The notes beneath the pieces are model-generated. The model was not told the origin of the DNA and ran no database searches. It saw nothing but the letters and a program-made list of their open reading frames with translations. From Ignavibacteria bacterium UBA5771 (GTDB lineage: Bacteria > Bacteroidota > Ignavibacteria > Kapaibacteriales > UBA2268), in contig DIEP01000111.1 of assembly GCA_002418685.1 (NCBI GenBank), forward strand, positions 6,426 to 11,996: a stretch of DNA of 5,571 nt, read 5' to 3'. Every line of letters starts with the position of its first letter. Within the stretch, counting starts at the first letter, position 1. The position numbers and the translations under genes are program-made. Positions 1 through 5,323 of the stretch are shown one piece after another.

Positions 1-28
1 TTTTTATGAAATTAGATTATTAAATAAT

Positions 29-946
29 ATGAAGCAAGGGAAAGCAGATTCAATAATGGTTGCCATCTCATTTTTGTGGGGTCTGACTTTTATTTTTACA
101 AAATTAGGTATACAATATACTAATGAATCATTATTTTTGATTATTCGCTTTGCCATTGCTTGCATTTGCATATTTATTTTTTTTCCAAAACATCTGAGGA
201 ATTTCGATAAACAATCAAAGAGAAATGGATTGATTTTGGGATTGCTTTATGGGGCGGGATTTCTATTGCAAACTTATGGTCTGAAATACACAACTATTCC
301 AAAATCAGCTTTTATCACAGGCCTATCAATCTCGTTTGTTCCATTTGTGTATTGGATTTTGGAAAGGAAATCGATTTCAATATATTCGATTTTAGCTGTC
401 GCAATTGCAACTATTGGATTATATTTATTTACGAATCCCGAGCTTGGAGGATTTAATATTGGAGATTTACTAACGCTAATTTCAACAATATTTTGGGCTT
501 TGTATATCACTTTGATGGATACATTCACAAGGAACCGAAGCGATTTATCATACACGGTGCAGCTGACGTTTTCCCAATTCTTTATTACGCTACTTTTATC
601 AGTAATGACGTTTTTTCTATTTGACGTGCAGCATATATATTTCAATTTTTCTAAAATATTGGTAATTGCTCTCATTTATAATGGGATAATGGCTTCATTT
701 TTAGCAGCATTTCTTGAAACACGTTATCAGAAATACACTACACCAGTTAAAGCAGCATTGATATTTACGCTCGAACCAATTATAGCAAGCGTTGGTGCAA
801 TATTTGTATTTAATAGTGTATTTTCTCCAAAAGAAATTGTTGGAGTAGTTCTTATATTGAGTGGAATTATAATATCTGAATTATCATCTATTTTTGTTAG
901 TCGTAGAAAGGAATTAAAAAGAAAGGAAGCAAATGAGGTTATTTGA
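29..946 (+). CDS. EamA/DMT-superfamily inner-membrane transporter
   Basis: This 305-residue protein is almost entirely hydrophobic. About ten membrane spans can be read, near residues 7-27, 32-52, 66-87, 93-113, 118-136, 143-164, 175-198, 208-232, 240-262 and 267-290, followed by a basic tail (SRRKELKRKE). This is the two-times-five-helix layout of EamA transporters. Family hallmarks are the first-helix FLWGLTFIFTK, the start of the second repeat at IFWALYITLMD, and LEPIIASVGAIFVF in helix 9. EamA proteins export or import small metabolites such as amino acids, but the substrate cannot be read from sequence. The ATG at 29 fits the family's short N-terminus. However, the frame is open leftward to the window edge, so a slightly earlier start cannot be excluded. 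The 3' end overlaps the start of engB by 14 nt, suggesting co-transcription. Confidence 0.9.
   Translation: MKQGKADSIMVAISFLWGLTFIFTKLGIQYTNESLFLIIRFAIACICIFIFFPKHLRNFDKQSKRNGLILGLLYGAGFLLQTYGLKYTTIPKSAFITGLSISFVPFVYWILERKSISIYSILAVAIATIGLYLFTNPELGGFNIGDLLTLISTIFWALYITLMDTFTRNRSDLSYTVQLTFSQFFITLLLSVMTFFLFDVQHIYFNFSKILVIALIYNGIMASFLAAFLETRYQKYTTPVKAALIFTLEPIIASVGAIFVFNSVFSPKEIVGVVLILSGIIISELSSIFVSRRKELKRKEANEVI
922..929 (+). promoter_or_regulatory. Ribosome binding site of engB
   Basis: AAAGGAAG lies inside the end of the transporter gene. Its AGGA core (924-927) is 5 nt from the ATG at 933. This is the clearest Shine-Dalgarno-like sequence in front of any gene here. It supports the ATG at 933 as the engB start despite the overlap. 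Confidence 0.55.
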
Positions 947-1517
947 AGCAAATTTTATTTTTTCAACAACAGATAAAGATAATTTCCCTAATGAAACGCT
1001 TCCAGAAATCGCTTTTGCGGGACGTTCAAATGTTGGCAAATCTAGTTTTATCAATTCAATAGTATTACGAAAGAATTTAGCAAGAACATCTCAGAATCCT
1101 GGCAAGACTCAGTCGATTAATTTTTATAATATTGAAGATAATTTCATCCTTGTTGATTTGCCTGGCTTTGGATTTGCAAAAGCAAGCAAAACTTCCCGCC
1201 AAGATTGGCAAAAGCTGATTTATGAATATATACGATATCGTAATAATCTAAAATTCGTTGCGGTAATGATTGATTCTCGAATAGAACCGATGGAAAGGGA
1301 TCTCGCATTTATTGAGTGGCTTGAAAACGAAAAGAAAAATTATTTAATCGTTTTAACCAAAATTGATAAAATTTCTGCTTCGAAATTGAATGAAACTATT
1401 TCGCAATGGAAATATTTGACTGCTGAATGCAAGTATTTAAAGGAAATTCTCGCCACCTCTGCAATTACTCGAGTTGGTAGAGACGAATTTTTAGCAATTT
1501 TGAAGAAATTCATCTAA
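933..1517 (+). CDS. engB: Ribosome biogenesis GTP-binding protein EngB (YihA/YsxC)
   Basis: This 194-residue TRAFAC-class GTPase has the normal length for EngB. All nucleotide-binding motifs are visible: G1 GRSNVGKSS at 30-38, G2 PGKTQ at 56-60, G3 DLPGFG at 75-80 followed by FAK, G4 TKID at 142-145, and G5 TSA at 175-177. The family acts in the cytoplasm in late assembly of the large ribosomal subunit and is essential in many bacteria. The N-terminal stretch before G1 (EANFIFSTTDKDNFP) also matches the usual EngB layout, which supports the ATG at 933. The start lies within the last codons of the upstream transporter gene (14-nt overlap), so translation may be coupled. No residue of the active site looks altered. 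Confidence 0.97.
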   Translation: MRLFEANFIFSTTDKDNFPNETLPEIAFAGRSNVGKSSFINSIVLRKNLARTSQNPGKTQSINFYNIEDNFILVDLPGFGFAKASKTSRQDWQKLIYEYIRYRNNLKFVAVMIDSRIEPMERDLAFIEWLENEKKNYLIVLTKIDKISASKLNETISQWKYLTAECKYLKEILATSAITRVGRDEFLAILKKFI

Positions 1518-1580
1518 ATCGCCTCCATTTCATAAAAATTTTATAATTTTAAATTTTATATTTTTTAATATTTGAAAATT
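1518..1580. other. Very AT-rich gap between engB and the phosphorylase gene
   Basis: After a short GC-containing stretch (CGCCTCC) the gap is nearly pure A and T. It includes a direct repeat of AATTTTATA at 1537-1545 and 1552-1560, with further near-palindromic A/T runs. TAATATTTG at 1566-1574 resembles a Bacteroidota -7 box with one extra spacer base. It sits too close to the ATG at 1581 for a normal leader, so I do not call it a promoter. No clear terminator or Shine-Dalgarno is present. Confidence 0.4.
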
Positions 1581-4133
1581 ATGAAACCAATTCAAAGTTT
1601 TATTGTCAAAGCAAAGCTTCCTGAACGAATCGAAAAAATTAGGGAATTAGCATTTAATTATTGGTGGTGCTGGGATTCCGACGCAAAGGAATTGTTCCAA
1701 AGAATGAATAGGCAAATTTGGAAAGATGTCCACCATAATCCCGTTGCATTAATTAATCAACTATCACAAAAGCAGCTCGAAGACCTTGCAAAGCAGCATG
1801 ATTTCATTTATTTTCTCGATGAAGTTTATGAGAAATTCCAAAAATATTTAAATGCTGAAACTTGGTTCAATCAACAGGGAAAATTAGCTCATAATTGCAT
1901 CGCGTATTTCAGCCCTGAGTATGGAATAAACGAAAGTTTTCCCGTATATTCGGGTGGTCTTGGTGTTCTTTCGGGAGATCATTTGAAAACGGCAAGCGAT
2001 CTTGGTTTGCCATTAGTTGGAGTGGGTTTGCTCTATCAACAGGGATATTTTCGGCAACAATTGAGCCAAAATGGTTGGCAAAATGAGTTATATCCGATTA
2101 ATGATTTTTATTCCTTGCCAATGAAATTAATGCAAGATAAAGATGAAAAGCCGATTTTAATCAATGTTGACTTACCCCAAGGAAAGGTTTATGCTCAAAT
2201 TTGGCAAATCAATGTTGGACGCAACTCCCTCTATTTACTTGATACAAATATTGATGAAAATGAAATTCTTGAATATAAAAATATTACAGACCAATTGTAT
2301 GGTGGCGATAGAGATACACGCATTCAACAAGAGATTTTGCTGGGAATAGGTGGAATTCGTGCTTTATTTGCAATGGGGATTGAACCATCGGTGATTCATA
2401 TAAATGAAGGACACGCAGCATTTGCACTATTAGAGCGAACGCGAATGTATATGCTGCAGTATAATCTTGATTTTTATTCTGCGATGCAAATAACAAGAAA
2501 TAGCTCAGCTTTCACTACGCATACACCAATACCTGCTGGCAATGAAGCGTTTGATGTGCCACGGATGGGCAAGTATTTTTCTTCTTATCCGCAAGAATTG
2601 GGATTGAAGTTCGAAGATTTTATTTCAATGGGGCAAATAGATGGGTTCAATTATAATGAAGCATTTTCGATGACAATATTGGGATTGCGTTTGACAGAAT
2701 TTCATAATGGGGTCAGCAAATTGCACGGTTCAGTTTCTCGCAATATGTGGAGAAATATTTGGAAAGATTTTCCCGAAGAAGAAATTCCTATCGACGGCAT
2801 TACAAATGGAGTGCATCCTCTCACTTGGATTTCTCGCGAACTTGCGGAATTGTTTGATAGATATCTTCAGCCGAGTTGGCAAACTGATGTAGACAATCAG
2901 GAAATCTGGAACAATGTGGATTTAATTCCGAATGACGAACTTTGGCGAGAAAAGCAAAGGCGACGAATTCGGCTCGTGCTTTTCAGTCGTGATTATTTGA
3001 AAACACATCAGGCAGATTATTTGCGACCTGATCAATTAGAGAAAATCAATGAATATCTCGATCCCGATGCTTTGACTATCGGATTTGCAAGGAGATTCGC
3101 GGGATATAAGAGACCATTTTTGATTTTTTCAGATATGAAGAGATTGAAAAATATTCTTACAAATAAAGATCATCCTGTTCAAATTATTATTTCAGGAAAA
3201 GCTCATCCCCACGATATTGAGGGGAAACAGATGATACAATCAATTATTCAGAAGATTAAGGATTATGGCTTAGAAAAGCACGTCGTATTTCTCGAAGATT
3301 ATGATATGGTTATCGCTCGCTTGATGGTTAAAGGGTGCGATGTATGGCTTAATAATCCAATTCGACCGATGGAAGCAAGCGGAACCAGCGGAATGAAAGC
3401 AGCGATAAACGGAACAATAAACTTTAGTATACTTGATGGTTGGTGGGACGAAGCTTATGATGGAACCAATGGTTTCCCTATTGGAAGAGGTGAGCAATAT
3501 CAGCATTCCCCTGAAATTGATAAACTCCAATCTGATATGATATATGATACTCTTGAAAACCAAATTATTCCTTTATTTTACGATAGAGGAGAAATGCGAG
3601 TCCCTGGGAAATGGGTAGAGTTAATGAAAAATTCAATAAAAACAATTACACCGAAATTTTCTGCACACCGAATGGTAAAAGAGTATGCGCAAAAATATTA
3701 TTTGAATGCATGCTCGATGAATAAGCTTTTGCAAGAATCCAATGCTCAAAATGCAGTTCAATATTACCAATGGCAAGAAAAAGTAAAGAAAGAATGGGGA
3801 AAAATAAAAATCTCAAATATTATACTTAAAAATGATCACGAAGCGTGGATTGGCAAACCTATTGAACTATCTTGCACTGTTGAGTTAGGCAACCTTTCGC
3901 CCGACGATGTGCTTGTTCAAGTGTATTTTGGTGCTATTGACCCGCACTCCGAAGAAATAACTGATGTTGATTCTAAAAATTTAAACTTAATTGAAAAATC
4001 AGACAATAAATATATTTATGAAGGTTCATATTCTTGCCTTGCCACTGGAAAGCAGGGACTTACGATTCGAGTGATACCCAATCATAAGTTTATGAGCAAA
4101 GCTTCAGATTTATATTTATGCAAATGGGCATAA
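1581..4133 (+). CDS. glgP: Alpha-glucan (glycogen) phosphorylase, DUF3417-type
   Basis: This GT35-family enzyme releases glucose 1-phosphate from the non-reducing ends of alpha-1,4-glucans such as glycogen or maltodextrin, using pyridoxal phosphate. The 850-residue protein begins with a DUF3417 domain (about 8-115, with NYWWCWDSD at 26-34). The phosphorylase core follows: FSPEYG at 110-115, the glycine loop SGGLGVLSGDH at 124-134, HINEGHAAF from H273, THTP at 313-316, NGVH at 409-412, IGFARRFAGYKR at 500-511, and EASGTSGMKAA from 598. Lys606 in the last motif is the expected PLP-binding lysine. A beta-rich C-terminal extension (about 740-850) is typical of this subfamily. I chose the ATG at 1581. 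An in-frame TTG at 1572 would add only three residues (MKI). No other glycogen gene is nearby. The length and motifs are intact. Confidence 0.95.
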   Translation: MKPIQSFIVKAKLPERIEKIRELAFNYWWCWDSDAKELFQRMNRQIWKDVHHNPVALINQLSQKQLEDLAKQHDFIYFLDEVYEKFQKYLNAETWFNQQGKLAHNCIAYFSPEYGINESFPVYSGGLGVLSGDHLKTASDLGLPLVGVGLLYQQGYFRQQLSQNGWQNELYPINDFYSLPMKLMQDKDEKPILINVDLPQGKVYAQIWQINVGRNSLYLLDTNIDENEILEYKNITDQLYGGDRDTRIQQEILLGIGGIRALFAMGIEPSVIHINEGHAAFALLERTRMYMLQYNLDFYSAMQITRNSSAFTTHTPIPAGNEAFDVPRMGKYFSSYPQELGLKFEDFISMGQIDGFNYNEAFSMTILGLRLTEFHNGVSKLHGSVSRNMWRNIWKDFPEEEIPIDGITNGVHPLTWISRELAELFDRYLQPSWQTDVDNQEIWNNVDLIPNDELWREKQRRRIRLVLFSRDYLKTHQADYLRPDQLEKINEYLDPDALTIGFARRFAGYKRPFLIFSDMKRLKNILTNKDHPVQIIISGKAHPHDIEGKQMIQSIIQKIKDYGLEKHVVFLEDYDMVIARLMVKGCDVWLNNPIRPMEASGTSGMKAAINGTINFSILDGWWDEAYDGTNGFPIGRGEQYQHSPEIDKLQSDMIYDTLENQIIPLFYDRGEMRVPGKWVELMKNSIKTITPKFSAHRMVKEYAQKYYLNACSMNKLLQESNAQNAVQYYQWQEKVKKEWGKIKISNIILKNDHEAWIGKPIELSCTVELGNLSPDDVLVQVYFGAIDPHSEEITDVDSKNLNLIEKSDNKYIYEGSYSCLATGKQGLTIRVIPNHKFMSKASDLYLCKWA

Positions 4134-4163
4134 GTTGGTATTATTGAAGTATGCCTTTGTAAT

Positions 4164-4208
4164 AGAGAGAAGGAAAGCGTGCGGCGTCTTTTTTTTCAGT
4201 TCTCTTTT
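4164..4208 (+). terminator. Possible weak terminator after the phosphorylase gene
   Basis: AGAGAA at 4166-4171 can pair with TTCTCT at 4200-4205, and inside it AAAG can pair with CTTT. The top of the loop is the GC-rich CGTGCGGCGT. An eight-T run lies within the structure and TTT follows it. The stem is imperfect and the T run is not placed as in a textbook rho-independent terminator. Its position 30-75 nt after the stop codon is the main support. Confidence 0.3.
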
Positions 4209-4278
4209 CAGCAAGGTAAGTCTTAATCCAAAAAAGCTAATTATGATAAATAGTCAGCTATAAATTTAACTGATTATT

Positions 4279-4313
4279 TGCCTGTCGGAAATTCTAAATT
4301 GACCGAACAGGTA
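4279..4313. repeat. Imperfect inverted repeat / hairpin
   Basis: CCTGTCGG (4281-4288) faces CCG-A-ACAGG (4303-4311), giving CCTGT/ACAGG and CGG/CCG with one bulged A. Inside this, AATT (4290-4293) and AATT (4297-4300) can pair across a CTA loop, extending the stem. The outer T4279-A4313 and G4280-T4312 pairs are also possible. No T run follows on either strand, so it is not an obvious intrinsic terminator. It could be a structured 3'-UTR element, part of a small RNA, or a protein-binding dyad. Confidence 0.45.
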
Positions 4314-4345
4314 TAAAGAATCGGTAGTTGCGTCAGAAAGTCCGT

Positions 4346-4421
4346 ATTATCATTTATGGTATTTGATAAAAAAATAATTTAACCATAAAATTTGTAACGA
4401 TTATCACCAAGAAATGATAAT
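4346..4421. repeat. Cluster of interleaved inverted repeats (TTATCA/TGATAA and TTTATGGT/ACCATAAA)
   Basis: Three perfect dyads occur in 76 nt. TTATCA (4347-4352) pairs with TGATAA (4364-4369). TTTATGGT (4353-4360) pairs with ACCATAAA (4382-4389). ATTATCA (4400-4406) pairs with TGATAAT (4415-4421). The first two interleave, so they cannot form together in one strand. TGATAA at 4364 could also pair with TTATCA at 4401. The two TTATCA...TGATAA dyads have centres about 52 nt apart. The sequence is AT-rich, so some of this could arise by chance. Confidence 0.5.
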
Positions 4422-4483
4422 GATATTGACTTTTGCGCTGAATTTTCCCGAATAAATTAGATGATTGAGGAGGGAAGGTTTCG

Positions 4484-4566
4484 TGCGGAAGAGGGGACTT
4501 GAACCCCTATGCCTTGTGGGCACCACCCCCTCAAGATGGCGTGTCTGCCAATTTCACCACTTCCGC
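4484..4566 (-). tRNA. tRNA-Leu (anticodon GAG)
   Basis: On the minus strand a full class II cloverleaf folds. The acceptor is GCGGAAG with CTTCCGC (all 7 pairs). The D-arm has stem GTG/CAC and loop AAATTGGCAGA. The anticodon stem is CCATC/GGTGG with loop TTGAGGG. The long variable arm is TGCC-CACAA-GGCA, and the T-arm is AGGGG-TTCAAGT-CCCCT. The anticodon GAG (plus positions 4530-4532) reads CUU/CUC leucine codons, and the long variable arm agrees with leucine identity. The discriminator is A73 (plus 4484), as expected for tRNA-Leu. The 3' CCA is not encoded (ACGA follows the acceptor), so it must be added by the CCA-adding enzyme. Confidence 0.97.
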
Positions 4567-4580
4567 AAAAAATTAATTTA

Positions 4581-4588
4581 CAAACTTA
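4581..4588 (-). promoter_or_regulatory. -7 promoter element of tRNA-Leu (TAnnTTTG)
   Basis: On the minus strand TAAGTTTG matches the Bacteroidota -7 consensus TAnnTTTG exactly. It ends 14 nt before the mature tRNA 5' end. The matching -33 region is poor: TTTTCG is centred near 4612 with about 21 nt between, so the upstream element is degenerate. The same arrangement precedes tRNA-Glu, which strengthens both calls. Confidence 0.6.
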
Positions 4589-4619
4589 AGAAATAAATCG
4601 GATTTATATCGAAAATCAG

Positions 4620-5063
4620 TCAAATTTTTATTTTTATGATACCTTTTATCAAATTTCCATTAGGTGGCATTGGCACGTGTGCATCATTTGGAAATAATAA
4701 ACAAAACATACCTGGTTTCAAATCAATTTTACATTGTGATTGATCTGCAAAGAGTTCGAAATCTTTTTCAGTATCGAATTCAGTCAATCTATCAGTGCAG
4801 TCTTCCAAAAATTTCCAACCAATGGAAAATTCACCCGAAATTGCAAATTGCATATCTATATACTTTTTGTGCGCTTCAAGTTTTGGGATGAAGTTTTCAT
4901 TTGTCTCATCATAAGCAATAATCAGGTAAGAATTTTCATTAATCAAATATTCTCCCTTTTCCAATTTAAGTAAGTCAATTGAATTTAAATAATCATTAAC
5001 CGCTTGGAAATTGTTATTTAGGGAAAAATATTGAGGAAAATTTTTGATATTATCAATTATCAT
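4620..5063 (-). CDS. YhcH/YjgK/YiaL family protein (DUF386), cupin-like
   Basis: This 147-residue protein has the normal length for the family. The diagnostic stretch EAHKKYIDMQFAISGEFSIGW spans residues 63-83, with His65, Asp70 and Gln72. The C-terminal signature MFCLLFPNDAHVPMP spans 119-133, with His129. These His/acidic positions are those of the family's metal site in a double-stranded beta-helix fold. Characterised relatives include E. coli NanQ/YhcH (sialic acid anomerase), YiaL, TabA/YjgK and EbgC, which suggests a role in sugar handling. The substrate here is unknown and no sugar-catabolic neighbour is present. I chose the ATG at 5063 because MIIDNIKNF matches the family start. A TTG 18 nt upstream (5081) would add MILKVF. 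It lies between two tRNA genes on the same strand, and I see no clear promoter of its own. Confidence 0.88.
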   Translation of the reverse strand: MIIDNIKNFPQYFSLNNNFQAVNDYLNSIDLLKLEKGEYLINENSYLIIAYDETNENFIPKLEAHKKYIDMQFAISGEFSIGWKFLEDCTDRLTEFDTEKDFELFADQSQCKIDLKPGMFCLLFPNDAHVPMPPNGNLIKGIIKIKI

Positions 5064-5142
5064 AAAAACTTTTAAAATCAAAGAAATATATATCGTGTCT
5101 CAAAAGCACCTTATTTATTATTCCGAATGGAGTGAATTGAAA

Positions 5143-5169
5143 GGCTCTATTGGAACAAATTAATAAGCC
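5143..5169 (-). terminator. Possible terminator or processing hairpin after tRNA-Glu
   Basis: Just 5 nt beyond the tRNA-Glu 3' end, the minus strand reads GGCT-TATT, a 10-nt loop, then AATA-G-AGCC. This gives an 8-bp stem with one bulged G. It is followed by TTTCAATT, a poor T tract, so termination may be incomplete. It could allow readthrough into the YhcH-family gene whose ATG lies 80 nt further on. Confidence 0.35.
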
Positions 5170-5173
5170 ATTG

Positions 5174-5245
5174 TAGCACATAGGGGAATCGGACCCCTAT
5201 TTTAACCTTGAGAGGGTTACGTCCTAACCGTTAGACGAATGCGCC
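5174..5245 (-). tRNA. tRNA-Glu (anticodon CTC), with an atypical T-loop
   Basis: On the minus strand a 72-nt cloverleaf folds. The acceptor is GGCGCAT with ATGTGCT (G1-U72 and G4-U69 wobbles, the rest Watson-Crick). The D-arm is GTCT-AACGGTTA-GGAC, the anticodon arm TAACC-CTCTCAA-GGTTA, the variable loop AAAT, and the T-arm AGGGG-TCCGATT-CCCCT. The anticodon CTC (plus 5210-5212) reads the GAG glutamate codon. The discriminator is A and no CCA is encoded. The T-loop begins TCC rather than the usual TTC, so position 55 (plus 5192) is C where U, normally pseudouridine, is almost universal. All stems are otherwise intact and the promoter box is good. The gene is therefore probably functional, or was until recently. 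Confidence 0.9.
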
Positions 5246-5257
5246 ATTAATATTTCA

Positions 5258-5265
5258 CAAAATTA
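5258..5265 (-). promoter_or_regulatory. -7 promoter element of tRNA-Glu (TAnnTTTG)
   Basis: On the minus strand TAATTTTG is an exact match to TAnnTTTG, ending 12 nt before the mature tRNA 5' end. This is nearly the same spacing as at tRNA-Leu. No good -33 TTG is visible; TTACG lies about 19 nt upstream on this strand. Confidence 0.6.
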
Positions 5266-5292
5266 CGTAAATTTCTTTAATTTTCGTAATTT
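5260..5292. repeat. Dyad AAATTACG...CGTAATTT in the divergent tRNA-Glu/dprA promoter region
   Basis: AAATTACG at 5260-5267 is a perfect 8-bp inverted match to CGTAATTT at 5285-5292, 17 nt apart. The left arm overlaps the palindrome TTACGTAA (5263-5270) and the tRNA-Glu -7 box. The right arm contains TAATTTG (5287-5293), a one-base-short version of the -7 box pointing toward the rightward gene. It may reflect two divergent promoters or an operator between them. Confidence 0.4.
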
Positions 5293-5323
5293 GAATTTAT
5301 CCTTATTTCAAAAATCTGCAAAT

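Larger units (their letters stand above)
4134..4483. other. 350-nt non-coding region with several inverted repeats
   Basis: This region lies between the plus-strand phosphorylase gene and the minus-strand tRNA-Leu, so it is downstream of both. The only ATG-initiated frames I find are about 6-14 codons long, without convincing ribosome sites (for example MINSQL at 4243 and a 13-codon frame at 4414). It contains a possible terminator near the phosphorylase end, a hairpin at 4279-4313 and an inverted-repeat cluster at 4346-4421. TTCCC (4445-4449) and GGGAA (4472-4476) could close a loose loop beside the tRNA 3' end. I recognise no known RNA family or transposase remnant. Confidence 0.7.

Noticed and set aside
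1..28. Tail of an upstream gene ending at the TAA at 21-23 (frame reading FMKLDY).
   Set aside because: Only seven codons are visible, and stops in another frame also fall in this short stretch, so no gene can be supported.
274..675. Open frame on the minus strand within the transporter gene.
   Set aside because: It is the antisense shadow of a well-supported membrane protein, with no recognisable domain. The same applies to other frames lying inside engB-flanking, phosphorylase and YhcH coding sequence.
1566..1574. TAATATTTG as a -7 promoter box for the phosphorylase gene.
   Set aside because: The spacer is one base too long and it lies only 6 nt before the ATG, which would require a leaderless transcript.
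4416..4434. A Fur-box-like run (GATAATGATATTGAC...).
   Set aside because: The first ten bases match the Fur consensus but the second half does not (14 of 19 by my count). In AT-rich DNA this is weak, and no iron-related gene lies downstream.
4414..4455. A 13-codon frame (MIMILTFALNFPE) as a leader peptide or small protein.
   Set aside because: It lacks a ribosome site, overlaps the inverted repeats and has no downstream gene on that strand to control.
4484..4566. tRNA-Leu as a phage or island attachment site.
   Set aside because: No second copy of the tRNA 3' end is in the window and there is no integrase gene. The only similarity to the tRNA-Glu 3' half is the common T-arm.
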